A stretch of DNA of 64,000 bases from Chitinophaga sp. sic0106 (GCF_019219075.1 NZ_JAHUWJ010000003.1:310001-374000), one strand, 5' to 3'. Counted from the first letter of the stretch, positions 1-9,623 are shown. Numbers and translations: made by a program. Notes: generated by a model not told the origin, from the sequence alone.

Positions 1-507
1 ACAATGATTGCCTACATCTGTCACATAAACATTCAAATCATCGTCAGCTACAATTCCAGCCCCGCGATACCAGCCTTCTCCATTAAAATTAAACATGGCT
101 TCCGAACCCTTTCCGTTGGCATAGCCGGCTTTACCATTGCCGGCGATAGTCGTAACCGTTCTTGTAAATATGTAATTAAAAATATCCTTGCTGACAATAC
201 TGTCGTTGCCCACTCGCACCACCACTTTTCCTGACCCGCAGCGTTTAGGCACTATCGCCATCAGTTGGTTCATGCCGGTATTAATCACCACACACCGCTT
301 TCCGTTAATGGTAACTGTAACCTGTGAGGTATCTGCGGCGAAGTTGGTGCCTGTAATCAATATCTCTGTAGTGGCACCGCCGGTTTCAGGAAGGAACCTT
401 GCTATCGTCATTGCACTTCCGCTCAGGTGTTGACGACTGTCTTCTTTCTTGCAGCCTGTTGAAAACACCAATAGCATCAGTAGCAGCGTATAATAATGTT
501 TAGTCAT
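1..507 (-). CDS. IPT/TIG and NHL-repeat surface lipoprotein (3' end cut by window edge)
   Basis: The reverse strand is open from an ATG at 507 to the window edge (169 codons, no stop reached). The N-terminus is a lipoprotein signal with lipobox FSTGC followed by KKED, so the protein is probably anchored to the outer membrane. Residues about 30-115 read like an IPT/TIG immunoglobulin-like domain (ITGTNF, VTINGKRC, MAIVPKRCGSGKVVVRV). From about residue 120 an NHL-type beta-propeller begins (TTIAGNGKAGYANG, then IVADDDLNVYVTDVGNHC). It is the last visible gene of the SusC/SusD operon to its right, 31 bp after the SusD stop. In such loci IPT/TIG lipoproteins usually act as surface glycan-binding proteins. 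That role is inferred from context; the ligand is unknown. Confidence 0.85.
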   Translation of the reverse strand, partial: MTKHYYTLLLMLLVFSTGCKKEDSRQHLSGSAMTIARFLPETGGATTEILITGTNFAADTSQVTVTINGKRCVVINTGMNQLMAIVPKRCGSGKVVVRVGNDSIVSKDIFNYIFTRTVTTIAGNGKAGYANGKGSEAMFNFNGEGWYRGAGIVADDDLNVYVTDVGNHC

Positions 508-538
508 TTTGCTTGCTGATTTGGGTGAGATGAATAGT

Positions 539-2368
539 TTACCATCCTGGATTCTGCACCAGGGCTCGATCACGCTCGATGTCCTGCTGCTGGATCGGGA
601 ACAGGTACATACGGTTATCCCAGGTACGTTTCTGGAAAAGGGTGCGTTTATAGAAGTCCGTAAACGCAAACCCCTGACCGTTATCATTAGCATAGGTATT
701 GAGGCCGTATATGGTTTGATTTTCCGGATTTCCCAGCAACAACCGACGCACCAGCGTAAAATAACGGTCGCCCTCAAAACAAAGCTCTACCTGGCGTTCA
801 CGCAGGATATGCTTTCTCATTTTTTCTGTATTCCCTACGGCGTCAGGATATACTGTGGCTATACCCGGTAGTCCGGCACGGGCACGCACCATATCCAGGT
901 AGGTGGGGATATCCGGATTTCCGGGATCAGATTCATTGAGCGCTTCCACATAATCCAGTAATATTTCCGCATAACGGAGTACTATATACGGCGTGGGATT
1001 GGAAACGGCATCCTGGCGGATATTATCATTCGGGCTTACCCGCTTTAGCGGCAGGTAGCCGGTGATATTGCTCGTACCGGCCGATTTCTGTCCTGACTTA
1101 CCATTATAATAAAACTCGATTCTTCCTCTGCCATCCAGGTTATTGTCTGAAGAGAAGAAATTTTTATCATCTACTGTGCGGGCAGGTAATACAGAACGCC
1201 CGTTGTATGCAATAAACGCATAAAAACGCGGCTCCCTGTTTGCATACATACTCCAGTCCCCCTGCTTCTGCTCCCAGTCATTCGCACCGTTTTGCTGTAC
1301 AAAACCCGTCTCCGTATATCCGGACGCGGGATCATCAATCGTCCTCCCGTTGTTCATGGCAAAGGCATCTACCACGTTTTGGGTGGCATTATACATATTA
1401 TATCCACCAGGTCCGGGAGAAACACATTTCGTATAGCCCCACGTGTTCCAGGTTACCACACCAAAAATTGTTTCTACATTCCATGGGGTAAGATGAACAT
1501 TCCTGACAGACAAATAAGGATTAAAACGGGTATCTCCGTTTTCCAGGTTAGTATACAGCCGGTAAAAACCGGAGTCTATAACGGCTTTAGCAGCCGCTGC
1601 GGCCAGTCTCCAACGGTTCACATCATAGCTGGCAGACGCCAGATTTGTTCCATCCTGATTCTTAAAACCTGCAAATGCAGGATTGCCATTCCATAACGGA
1701 CTGGCTGCCAGTTGCATCACCTTTGCCTTTATGGCCATGCATATGCCTTTGTTTGCCCTGCCAAGGTTAGCAGTGTTATCCCATCTTCCAGGCAGCAGCG
1801 CCGATGCTTTATTCATCAATCCTACTATCGTAGCCACACAGGTATCAAATGGTGCGCGGGGGTAAACATTAAAGTTTTCATTCTGGCTGATCGCCTGTGT
1901 AAGGTTTACAAATGGCCCGTACTGCCGCAGCAACAGCCAGTAATAATATCCCCGGAGGAAATAGTTCTCTCCTTTGTATTGCTGCTTCAGTTCATTGCTC
2001 AATTGATTGGCAGGAACTCTATCTATATTTTCTTCAAATACAAAAGTCTTGCGGATGGCGGTATACCAGCCGCTCCAGTAATAGCCGTGCCAGTCCGCCG
2101 GGCTCCAGCTTCCCCCTACCATTTGCCGCACTGCCGTAGTAGGTATGGCCACGGATGTTTCGTCTGATGCACCTACGGAAGCATAGTCGTCCCCGTTTGC
2201 ATAATGAATATAGCCGTAAACGTTATATAGGTAAGCCTCTGCATTGGCGCGGGTTTCCCATATCTGCTCTTCCGTTAACAGGTTGTCAGGCTTTTTATCG
2301 AGGTACTTACTGCACGATCCCAGCAGCAACAGTATTGCCAGTAAAGCGATGAGTTTATATGATTTCAT
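539..2368 (-). CDS. SusD/RagB-family nutrient-binding outer-membrane lipoprotein
   Basis: This 609-residue protein has a lipoprotein signal (lipobox LLGSC after LLAILL) and the SusD hallmarks: LDKKPDNLLTEEQIW near the start, TPR-like helices with FLRGYYYWLLLRQYGP, and a C-terminal region with YAEILLDYVEALNE, MVRARAGLPGI, RERQVELCFEGDRYFTLVRR and the terminal QNPGW. SusD proteins sit on the cell surface as a lid over the SusC transporter and bind the substrate. It follows its SusC by 18 bp and precedes the IPT/NHL lipoprotein, so the three are very likely co-transcribed. The substrate cannot be read from the sequence and no glycosidase is adjacent inside the window. Confidence 0.96.
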   Translation of the reverse strand: MKSYKLIALLAILLLLGSCSKYLDKKPDNLLTEEQIWETRANAEAYLYNVYGYIHYANGDDYASVGASDETSVAIPTTAVRQMVGGSWSPADWHGYYWSGWYTAIRKTFVFEENIDRVPANQLSNELKQQYKGENYFLRGYYYWLLLRQYGPFVNLTQAISQNENFNVYPRAPFDTCVATIVGLMNKASALLPGRWDNTANLGRANKGICMAIKAKVMQLAASPLWNGNPAFAGFKNQDGTNLASASYDVNRWRLAAAAAKAVIDSGFYRLYTNLENGDTRFNPYLSVRNVHLTPWNVETIFGVVTWNTWGYTKCVSPGPGGYNMYNATQNVVDAFAMNNGRTIDDPASGYTETGFVQQNGANDWEQKQGDWSMYANREPRFYAFIAYNGRSVLPARTVDDKNFFSSDNNLDGRGRIEFYYNGKSGQKSAGTSNITGYLPLKRVSPNDNIRQDAVSNPTPYIVLRYAEILLDYVEALNESDPGNPDIPTYLDMVRARAGLPGIATVYPDAVGNTEKMRKHILRERQVELCFEGDRYFTLVRRLLLGNPENQTIYGLNTYANDNGQGFAFTDFYKRTLFQKRTWDNRMYLFPIQQQDIERDRALVQNPGW

Positions 2369-2386
2369 AACAAGCAGCTTTAAGTT

Positions 2387-5300
2387 TTAGAATTGCGCAC
2401 GTACACCTACTGTCACGGTTCTTGCGAATGGATATTTTGCACCGTTGGCTCCCAGCTCCGGGTCCCAGAGTTTAAATTTGCTTAGCGTAAAGAGGTTGGT
2501 ACCTGTAATGTAGGTAGTCAGGTTACTCACACCTTTCTTTTTCATGGCTGGCGTAATAATGGTATAGCTAAGTGTAGCCTGCTTCAGGCGCATGAAACTG
2601 CCGTCACGTATCCAGTGGGAACTGCTCACGTAATTATTATCGCTGGTATTAGCTACGGTAAGTCGCGGATAGGTAGCATCCTGTCTTGGATTTTCTTTTG
2701 TCCACCGGTCTTCCAATGCCGTCAGTACGTTGGCGGGATACTGTCCCATTCCGGCAAATGGAATTACCCCCACTCCACTGGCACCCCAATCACTGAAACT
2801 CACTGCCGAACCATTAGCCATAATGGCAACATCTGCTACACCTGCGAACACGGTCGACAACTCCCACTTTTTAACGCCAAGCGTAAAGCCGTATCCATAG
2901 GACCACAGCGGGAAACTTGTTTTGCCAAGATAGGTCTGGTCGCCTGCATCTATTTTTCCGTCTGCATTCAGGTCCATATACTTAATATCTCCAGGGTGCA
3001 ACTGACGCAACTGGGCAGGGCTTTTATCTATTTCTTCCTGGGAATTAAAATAACCTTGTGCTAAATAGCCATATTGCTCTCCGTTCATATGCCCTTCAAA
3101 CTGCTGATAAGGATAGATGGCCACGGGCCTGTCCGCATATATCACTTTATTACGGGCGTAGGTGATATTTCCAAACAAGCGCAGACTAACGTTCTTGCCT
3201 ATACGATCTATGTATTCAAAGCTGGCATCCACACCTTTATTAACCATTTCACCCATATTGGCAAATATTTGTGCATCACCGTATCCTGCAACAGGAGAAA
3301 TGGTACCTCGCTGCACCAGGATGTTATTGCGATGATCCTGGAAATAGTCAGCAATAATGGTAAACTTATTGAGCAGCCCCACTTCCAGGCCTATATCCGT
3401 TTTAGCCGATTTTTCCCAGGTGAGATTTTCCGTACCGAATACAGTGGCGGCTATACCGCTATTCCATTTGGGGGTAGCGCCAAAAGAGATACCTCCTGAA
3501 TTATCGATATAGGTAAGATAGCCGAAGCGGTTATTATCTGCCAGCTGGTCATTACCAGTCATACCATAGGATGCACGCAGCTTAAACAGGTTAAATGTAT
3601 GTGTAGCGGGTTGAAAGAACTCCTCCTTGGAAATCACCCAACCTGCTGACGCTGCCGGGAAATAGCCCCAGCGCTGGCCTTTCTCAAAATTTTCTGAACC
3701 GGTAGCGCCCATATTGAGTTCGGCCAGGTATTTATCTTTAAAGGAATAGGTAACCCTGGCAGCCATATTTTGATTACGGAAAGGAATGGCTAGTTTCAAA
3801 CCGGGTGCGGTACCAATGACCCGGTTCCTGAGACTTCCCACCAACAGGCCGCCAACAGTGTGGTTACCGAAATTGCGGTCATAGTTGAGGTTACCTTCAA
3901 TATACATCACACGCTCCCCCGCTGAGCCGGTGGAATAGCCAAGGTAAGTATTGCCGGTGCGGGTACGTTCATAGATCAGGTTACCGTTTTCATCGCGTCC
4001 ACCCGCATACCACAGGTCATTATATCCGGGGCGACTGGTATTAAACTCACCATAGGTATCAAATGAAAAACGACCGGTAGCGCTGAGCCCTTTGGTAAGT
4101 GCATCCAGCCGTTGCGTTACAGACACCACCGATTGAACGCTGGGTTTAAATTCTGTACTGTATCCTGAATTTTGCACGAGATTAAATGGGTTAACCCCGC
4201 CGTTATTGCGGGGCCCCGCCCATTTATTGTCCGGATATGCCACCGGAAAGGCAATCGGGTTGGTAGCATAGGCCGCATACCATATCCCCCCGGCGGGGTT
4301 ACCCGGATAACGGCTGTTAACCAACATCGCGGCAATGTTGAGTGATAATACGGTCGTTTTGGTCACGTTCATATCCAAGTTGCTCCTGAAGTCGTACCGC
4401 TTGAAATTCAGGTTGGGATTATAACCATTTACTTTCGACACATTGTACTGTCCATCCTGGTTATAAAAAGACATGGACACATAATAACGCATCGATTCCC
4501 CGCCGCCACTAACGTTTACATTGGCATTGGTCATAGCAGTCCAATCCTTATAAACCCTGTCCAGCCAGTTCACATTGGGGTAAATATACGGATCGAGACC
4601 AGAGGCTGTTTTTTCAATAATTTCCTCAGAATAGGCAGGTGTTTCACCGGCATTTGTTTTTGCTTCATTGTAGAGGTTCATATAGGTAACACCATCTACC
4701 ATTTGCGGTTTTTGTGTAAGTCCACTCCAGCCTGTTTCTGTTTTTGCAGAGATTTTAGGCGTACCGGCCACCCCACGTTTGGTGGTGATGATCAGTACGC
4801 CGTTAGCGCCTTTAGCGCCATACACTGCGGTAGCAGAGGCATCTTTCAGCAAGGAGATGCTGGCTACATCTTCCGGATCGATATTATTAAAGGCGCCACC
4901 AAAGCTGCTGTTGATGTCGCTGCGTTGCACCCCGTCAACAATGATTAAAGGGGAAGTGCTGCCGGTGAAGGTACCTATCCCGCGGATGGTAAACTGGGGG
5001 TTATCGTAACCGGGTTCACCACCGGCGCTCTGCATGGAAATCACACCGGCCACCTTGCCTGCCAGGGCGTTGGTGAGGGAAGGTACGGGGGTACGCATAT
5101 CGGCCATATTAACGGTAGACACGGCGCCGGTTACAGTCACCTTACGCTGGTTACCAAAACCCACAACTACCACCTCGTTCAGCTTATCTACCTTTTCGGT
5201 AAGCGTCACCTTCAGTGTGCGGCGTTGACCTACCTGCACTTCTTCCGGGTTCATACCTACCATGGCTATACGAATTACACTGCTTTTATTGACCGGCAGT

Positions 5301-5785
5301 GTAAATACTCCCAGCGGATCGGTCACCATTCCTTTGCCGGTACCTACTATGCTTACCGTGGCGCCGGGGATCGCCCCTCCGTTTACATCCATTACCTGCC
5401 CGCGCAGCGACCACTCGTCCGACTGAGGCACAGTAGCTGAAGGCACGGGCACTTTTTTGTCCAGCACAATACGATTGCGCTGTACGCCGTAGGTGATATT
5501 CCTTTCTTTAAACAGGAACTCCAATACCTGCGGCAACGGGGTGTTGTGAAAGTCGACACTCACCTCTTCATTATCATTCAGCAACTGGTTACTATATACC
5601 ATCGTCAGCTTTGTTTGCTTGCGGATAGCACTGAATACCTGGAGTAGTGACAGGTGTTTACCGGAGAGCGTCACTGTACGCTCATTGATGTTGGTTGCGT
5701 CTTGTGCCTGCAACTGCTGCAGCGGTATAAAGCATAGCAGCAATAGGGCTGTGCAGCGCATCCACCCGAGGATGATCTTTTTCAT
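2387..5785 (-). CDS. SusC/RagA-family TonB-dependent transporter with N-terminal STN domain
   Basis: This 1132-residue outer-membrane transporter has, in order, a signal peptide (cleavage near QLQAQ, residue 28), an STN (secretin/TonB N-terminal) signalling domain at about 35-108, a CarboxypepD_reg-like domain at about 126-200 (GQVMDVNGGAIPGATVSI), the plug at about 215-330 (QRKVTVTGAVSTV, RGIGTFTGSTSPLIIVDGV, LLKDASATAVYGAKGANGV), and a large beta-barrel ending in TVTVGVRAQF. It imports substrate across the outer membrane using TonB energy. The STN domain is the part that contacts an anti-sigma factor in FecA-type signalling, and a FecR plus ECF sigma gene pair lies directly upstream, 117 bp away. 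That makes this the sensor-transporter of a three-component surface-signalling system. Confidence 0.97.
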   Translation of the reverse strand: MKKIILGWMRCTALLLLCFIPLQQLQAQDATNINERTVTLSGKHLSLLQVFSAIRKQTKLTMVYSNQLLNDNEEVSVDFHNTPLPQVLEFLFKERNITYGVQRNRIVLDKKVPVPSATVPQSDEWSLRGQVMDVNGGAIPGATVSIVGTGKGMVTDPLGVFTLPVNKSSVIRIAMVGMNPEEVQVGQRRTLKVTLTEKVDKLNEVVVVGFGNQRKVTVTGAVSTVNMADMRTPVPSLTNALAGKVAGVISMQSAGGEPGYDNPQFTIRGIGTFTGSTSPLIIVDGVQRSDINSSFGGAFNNIDPEDVASISLLKDASATAVYGAKGANGVLIITTKRGVAGTPKISAKTETGWSGLTQKPQMVDGVTYMNLYNEAKTNAGETPAYSEEIIEKTASGLDPYIYPNVNWLDRVYKDWTAMTNANVNVSGGGESMRYYVSMSFYNQDGQYNVSKVNGYNPNLNFKRYDFRSNLDMNVTKTTVLSLNIAAMLVNSRYPGNPAGGIWYAAYATNPIAFPVAYPDNKWAGPRNNGGVNPFNLVQNSGYSTEFKPSVQSVVSVTQRLDALTKGLSATGRFSFDTYGEFNTSRPGYNDLWYAGGRDENGNLIYERTRTGNTYLGYSTGSAGERVMYIEGNLNYDRNFGNHTVGGLLVGSLRNRVIGTAPGLKLAIPFRNQNMAARVTYSFKDKYLAELNMGATGSENFEKGQRWGYFPAASAGWVISKEEFFQPATHTFNLFKLRASYGMTGNDQLADNNRFGYLTYIDNSGGISFGATPKWNSGIAATVFGTENLTWEKSAKTDIGLEVGLLNKFTIIADYFQDHRNNILVQRGTISPVAGYGDAQIFANMGEMVNKGVDASFEYIDRIGKNVSLRLFGNITYARNKVIYADRPVAIYPYQQFEGHMNGEQYGYLAQGYFNSQEEIDKSPAQLRQLHPGDIKYMDLNADGKIDAGDQTYLGKTSFPLWSYGYGFTLGVKKWELSTVFAGVADVAIMANGSAVSFSDWGASGVGVIPFAGMGQYPANVLTALEDRWTKENPRQDATYPRLTVANTSDNNYVSSSHWIRDGSFMRLKQATLSYTIITPAMKKKGVSNLTTYITGTNLFTLSKFKLWDPELGANGAKYPFARTVTVGVRAQF

Positions 5786-5902
5786 CGCGGAATAGTTTAG
5801 TGATGTGAATCAGCCTAACTACACGAAAAAATCAAATCGGGTGACAAGAATAAAAATATTTTTTTAGGGAGATGGAAAGATTGTTTGGAAAGAAGGAAGC
5901 GC

Positions 5903-7024
5903 CTATTTCAGGGTAATCTCATTGTTATGAATGGTATAGGATATGTTACCGGTTATTTTGAGATCGGAAAGAAAATCTTCCAGGCTATTGCGTTTCATAA
6001 GACCGGTAAAGGATTGCTGTAATAATTGTTGGTTCGCAATGGTAAACTCCAGACCGTAAAACCTGGAAGCTACGCCTGCAAGCTCCCGGAGGTTCATGCT
6101 ATGATAATAGCAGGTGCCTTCCAGCCATGCCAGCACCTCTTCTTCGTCAAACGACTGTACACTAAAGCTGTTACCATCATACAATGCCTGCCTGCCCGGT
6201 TGCAGCAATTGCTGCACGGTATGTTGACGGTTATGCACCATCACACGGCCACTGGTAAGGGATGTTTGTACGTTAGCAGAAGAATAGGTATTAATATTAA
6301 ATGCAGTACCCAGCACATCTATATCATTTAGTGCAGTATGCACTACAAACGGACGTTGGGGATCTTTGGCTATTTTAAAATATGCTTCTCCATCGAGGTA
6401 TATTTCGCGGGAGCCACCTGAAAAATGAAATGGAAATTTAAGGGTGGTCGCAGCATTCAGCCATACTTCCGAACCATCTGATAATACAATTTTGTATTGC
6501 TGACCGGCTGGTACTGTCAGGGAATTCTGTGCAGTATCCGCGGAGGTATAACTCATGCCCCCTGCGTGCGAGGATATAACGGCGTTGCCTATACGTAAAA
6601 CGTGGGCACTATCAGACGGGTCGAGCGTAATCACCTCCCCGTTTCTTGTTTGTAAACGGATAGGAACCTTTTCTGCTACGGCAAGCGTATTTAACTGCCG
6701 GTGAACAGGATTGTTCCGGTACAGGTACCATGCCGCCCCCATGGCGATGCTTACCATAATTGCTGCTGCCGCTACCATCCGCACATATTGCATCCGGACC
6801 CTGTGCTTACGCCGCTGATGGTTTAGTAACAGTGCCTGCTGGGTATCCATGCGTTGCACAAAATCCTCCAGATTCAACGCAGCGCCCTCCTGCTCCAGCT
6901 CTCGCCAGGCAGCGGAAAAGGCCGCATCTGTACGCAATTTTTCGCTGATCAGTTGCTGCTCCTCCGGGGTGGCATTCCCGGAAAAATGTGTGATATATAA
7001 TTGGAGGATACTATCTCTGTCCAT
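5903..7024 (-). CDS. FecR-family anti-sigma factor with DUF4974
   Basis: This 373-residue inner-membrane protein has an N-terminal cytoplasmic helix region (about 1-80) that would bind the sigma factor and one membrane segment near 85-104 (VAAAAIMVSIAMGAAWYLY). A periplasmic FecR domain follows at about 115-265, with VPAGQQYKIVLSDGSEVWLN, EIYLDGEAYFKIAKD and DVLGTAFNINTY. A C-terminal DUF4974 domain covers about 300-373 (SMNLRELAGVASRFYGLEF, FTGLMKRNSLEDFLSDL). FecR proteins hold an ECF sigma factor inactive until a loaded TonB receptor signals through its STN domain. It lies 5 bp after the sigma gene, so the two are almost certainly translated from one mRNA, and 117 bp before the STN-bearing SusC. 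Confidence 0.96.
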   Translation of the reverse strand: MDRDSILQLYITHFSGNATPEEQQLISEKLRTDAAFSAAWRELEQEGAALNLEDFVQRMDTQQALLLNHQRRKHRVRMQYVRMVAAAAIMVSIAMGAAWYLYRNNPVHRQLNTLAVAEKVPIRLQTRNGEVITLDPSDSAHVLRIGNAVISSHAGGMSYTSADTAQNSLTVPAGQQYKIVLSDGSEVWLNAATTLKFPFHFSGGSREIYLDGEAYFKIAKDPQRPFVVHTALNDIDVLGTAFNINTYSSANVQTSLTSGRVMVHNRQHTVQQLLQPGRQALYDGNSFSVQSFDEEEVLAWLEGTCYYHSMNLRELAGVASRFYGLEFTIANQQLLQQSFTGLMKRNSLEDFLSDLKITGNISYTIHNNEITLK

Positions 7025-7029
7025 GGCGG

Positions 7030-7563
7030 TTATTTCTGGATAATAGCATGACGTAAAAGTTTTAATCCCCGCCTGAGATGCGTTTTAAGGGAGTTAAGGC
7101 TGATGCCCATTTCATCGGCAGCCTCCTGGTAGCGCTTTCCCTGCAGGTATACCATCTGTATCGCTGCTCTTTTCTGACAGGTCATTTCATCGAGGGTGGC
7201 ATTTAACTGGCAGGAATAGTCCGGTGCTTTTTCATGGACAATATCCGCATCTTCCTGGAGCTGGCTGAATACAGCCTGTTTTTCCCGTTGAGCCTTCTGA
7301 TACCTGAGATGATTCAGGCAACGGTTTTTTACTGCCTGGAAAAGGTATCCTTTTACATCACCTTCCAAATTTAAGTATAATTTCTTATCCCAAACATGCA
7401 GGAAAAACGATTGCACCAGGTCCTGTGATTCTTCCTCATTACGGATATACCAATGGGCGTTCAGACAAAGCATTTCATAATACTTTGTAAACAAGGAATC
7501 GAATGCGGCACTATCACCCGCCCTCAACCCCTCCAAAATTTCGGAATCTGGCTGCTTATGCAT
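7030..7563 (-). CDS. RNA polymerase ECF-type sigma factor
   Basis: This 177-residue ECF sigma-70 family protein has region 2 at about 20-85 (FDSLFTKYYEMLCLNAHWYI, EESQDLVQSFFLHVWDKK) and a region 4 helix-turn-helix at about 125-175 (ATLDEMTCQKRAAIQMVYLQ, YQEAADEMGISLNSLKTHLR). It should direct RNA polymerase to a small regulon. Its position as first gene of the sigma/FecR/SusC/SusD set suggests the 117-bp gap before susC (5786-5902) as a target promoter. In that gap I see no clear match to the household Bacteroidota -7 element TAnnTTTG, which fits use of an alternative sigma but does not prove it. Confidence 0.96.
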   Translation of the reverse strand: MHKQPDSEILEGLRAGDSAAFDSLFTKYYEMLCLNAHWYIRNEEESQDLVQSFFLHVWDKKLYLNLEGDVKGYLFQAVKNRCLNHLRYQKAQREKQAVFSQLQEDADIVHEKAPDYSCQLNATLDEMTCQKRAAIQMVYLQGKRYQEAADEMGISLNSLKTHLRRGLKLLRHAIIQK

Positions 7564-7740
7564 GGAATACTGGCACTGATAAAATTACAGGTGGTTACGC
7601 CTGCTACTTTGGTTGACTATTGCAAATCACGGTATCCTGGCAGTTTTCACTGTTCTTGTTGGTTTTTCCTGCTGCCTTCCGCCAGATTAAGGTAAAAATA
7701 TTAAATCAGATTTTCAGTTTTTTTTATAAACCCCTGTGTA

Positions 7741-8655
7741 CTATAATATTTTGATAGTTACGTCCTGCCCTTGTTTAACGGTGCCTGCATGGAAGCTGGC
7801 CCGTAATTGTTCCTCCCCGGTGTCTAACAATGCCTCCTCATGGGAACCAAAATATTTTACGGCAACAACGGTAGCATTAATGCCCTTTCCTTTAGTCAGT
7901 ACAATATTTTCAGGGCGTACAAATTTTATTTTTCCTTTCAGGGAGACTTTATTGAATTTGCCAAACAAGGCCGCGCAGTAATCATCAGCCGGTTCAAGGT
8001 ACACCTCCTGTGGTGTCCCGTCCTGCACAATTTCCCCCGCACGCATAATCAGGATGCGATCGGCCCACGATAATACATCCAGTGGATCATGGGAAGTGAG
8101 GATACAGGTGATGGACAGCTCACTGGCTACATCAGCAATCACATCTTTGAGTTGTTGTTTATGAATCATATCCAGGTTGGAATAGGGCTCATCAAGCACC
8201 AGCAGCTGCGGTGCGGTGGTCAGCAGTCTTGCCAGCGCTACGCGCTGGCGCTCCCCTCCGGATATCTGGTCGTTCTTTCTTTTAAAGAGATGGGTAATAC
8301 GGCATACCTCGTATACATGCATGGCATCTTCGTCAACGAGCTTGTTGTCGCGCTCCAGGATTTCCTCCACGCGGAAGTTATTGCGCAGTTCAAAGTGCTG
8401 CGATAAATACGCAATCCCCGGATGACCCGGTAAAAGCACTTCCAGCGGCCCCTTTACCCTGGTACCGTTGAAACGCACTGTTCCCTCGTCTGTTTGTATA
8501 AGGCCGGAAATAATCTTCAATAAGGTACTCTTACCTGAGCCGGTGGCCCCGGCAATGGCCAGCTGCTGAAACTGCGGCTGTATAAAGTTGATATCCTTTA
8601 ATATAGGCTGGTCCTGTAACTTTTTGCTGATTCCGCTTACCTCAATAAAATTCAT
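7741..8655 (-). CDS. ABC transporter ATP-binding protein with TOBE-like C-terminus, no permease nearby
   Basis: This 304-residue ATPase has Walker A GATGSGKST at 36-44, a Q-loop region near AYLSQ (83-86), signature ISGGERQR at 131-138, Walker B LLVLDEP at 151-157 and switch histidine in LTSHD (about 186-190). Residues about 240-304 resemble the regulatory TOBE domain of CysA/PotA/FbpC-type import ATPases (FVRPENIVL, then a small beta-rich tail). Such subunits normally power uptake of an anion, metal or polyamine with a dedicated permease and binding protein. Neither is found on either side: the ECF sigma gene lies downstream and a glycine-zipper lipoprotein lies divergently upstream. It is therefore an orphan subunit whose substrate cannot be assigned. 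Confidence 0.9.
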   Translation of the reverse strand: MNFIEVSGISKKLQDQPILKDINFIQPQFQQLAIAGATGSGKSTLLKIISGLIQTDEGTVRFNGTRVKGPLEVLLPGHPGIAYLSQHFELRNNFRVEEILERDNKLVDEDAMHVYEVCRITHLFKRKNDQISGGERQRVALARLLTTAPQLLVLDEPYSNLDMIHKQQLKDVIADVASELSITCILTSHDPLDVLSWADRILIMRAGEIVQDGTPQEVYLEPADDYCAALFGKFNKVSLKGKIKFVRPENIVLTKGKGINATVVAVKYFGSHEEALLDTGEEQLRASFHAGTVKQGQDVTIKIL

Positions 8656-8995
8656 AATGCCGCATTATTGATTAAAAAGAAGGCGTAAAGGTATTCAAAA
8701 TGCAGTAAACTACTTGTTTTTCTTGGGTTTGACGTAGCAATAGATCCTACGAACTCACGAGTTTTATCCTTGTTCAAAAATCACTCAGTTAACATTCTCC
8801 AAACGCATAAGAATAAACGAAAATATATTACATTTGCGTCCCTATATAAGCTGCTCAAATCAATTAAAAAGAGTTTAACAATACAGATTATATATATAAA
8901 GAATTAATAACCATATTCTTACAATTAACAAATAATTTAATGGCATGCTTTTTGCCTATTTACTATCACTATCACGTAACTAAATACTACAACAT
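8656..8995. other. 340-bp divergent intergenic region
   Basis: This AT-rich gap separates the minus-strand ABC ATPase from the plus-strand glycine-zipper gene and must hold promoters for both. On the plus strand TACATTTG at 8829-8836 matches the Bacteroidota -7 consensus TAnnTTTG, but no TTG stands about 19 bases upstream of it. Short imperfect inverted repeats (for example AACTC-AC-GAGTT near 8753) are too small to interpret. No open frame worth calling was seen. Confidence 0.5.
8829..8836 (+). promoter_or_regulatory. possible -7 promoter element for the glycine-zipper lipoprotein
   Basis: TACATTTG is an exact match to TAnnTTTG. It would give a 5' leader of about 150 bases. The missing -33 TTG keeps confidence low. 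Confidence 0.25.
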
Positions 8996-9463
8996 ATGCG
9001 TATAACTCTCATAGCCGTTACTGCGGCTGTAGCACTTTTTTCGTGCAAAAGCCAGCCCGACCAGGCAGCTATTGAGGAAGCAAAGAAAATGACTATTGAT
9101 TCTATCAACAACGTCAACCTTGCTAAACAACAGGTAATTGATTCCATGAACCAGGTTGGCAAAAAACGTGGAAAAGGTGCAAGCGAAAGCGGGTATTCTC
9201 CTGCTGAATACACAGCTCCTGCCGATGGAACCACAGCAGCGGCAGCTCCTGCTGAAACCAAGAAAAAGAAAGGCTTTAGCTCATGGAGCCACACCGCCAA
9301 AGGTGCCGTTGTAGGCGCTGGTGCTGGTGCTGTTACCGGAGCAGTAGTCAACAAAAATGACCGTGTTAAAGGCGCCGCTCTTGGTACCCTCATCGGTGCA
9401 GGCGTAGGTGCCGGTACCGGCGCGATCGTCGATCACGCGAAAAAGAAGAAAGAACAGCAGTAA
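8996..9463 (+). CDS. glycine-zipper (YMGG-like) lipoprotein
   Basis: This 155-residue protein starts with a lipoprotein signal (VALFSC, cysteine 17), continues with a charged, probably coiled-coil segment (about 20-60, rich in E, K and Q), then an Ala/Thr/Pro linker. It ends in a glycine-zipper region at about 100-147 with repeated GAxxGAxxG spacing (GAVVGAGAGAVTGAVV, GTLIGAGVGAGTGAIV). Glycine zippers of this kind insert into or pack against the outer membrane in small envelope stress proteins. A lysine-rich tail (KKKKEQQ) ends the protein. It is monocistronic, closed by a strong terminator at 9498. A structural or stress role in the envelope is inference only. Confidence 0.85.
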   Translation: MRITLIAVTAAVALFSCKSQPDQAAIEEAKKMTIDSINNVNLAKQQVIDSMNQVGKKRGKGASESGYSPAEYTAPADGTTAAAAPAETKKKKGFSSWSHTAKGAVVGAGAGAVTGAVVNKNDRVKGAALGTLIGAGVGAGTGAIVDHAKKKKEQQ

Positions 9464-9497
9464 TTTCTTTTTCCATTCATAAGGTTAGATTTAAGCG

Positions 9498-9530
9498 AAA
9501 AGGTGGGCATTGGTCCACCTTTTTATTTTA
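9498..9530 (+). terminator. intrinsic terminator after the glycine-zipper gene
   Basis: AAAAGGTGG (9498-9506) pairs perfectly with CCACCTTTT (9515-9523) across an 8-base loop, and a T-rich stretch follows. It starts 34 bases after the stop codon. Confidence 0.85.
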
Positions 9531-9571
9531 CTCCATTTGAGTCTGCCCGATGGCAAGATCCAAACTCCATT

Positions 9572-9601
9572 AAACAGAAAAGCCACGCTAGAAAGCGTGG
9601 C
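9572..9601 (-). terminator. intrinsic terminator after the GH16 gene
   Basis: GCCACGCT (9582-9589) pairs perfectly with AGCGTGGC (9594-9601) around the 4-base loop AGAA. Read on the minus strand, the stem is followed by TTTTCTGTTT. It lies about 20 bases past the GH16 stop codon. Confidence 0.85.
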
Positions 9602-9623
9602 CTGATACATCACCCAAAAATAA

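Noticed and set aside
8745..8764. Short palindromes near 8736-8765
   Set aside because: Arms of 5 bases are expected by chance in AT-rich DNA of this length.
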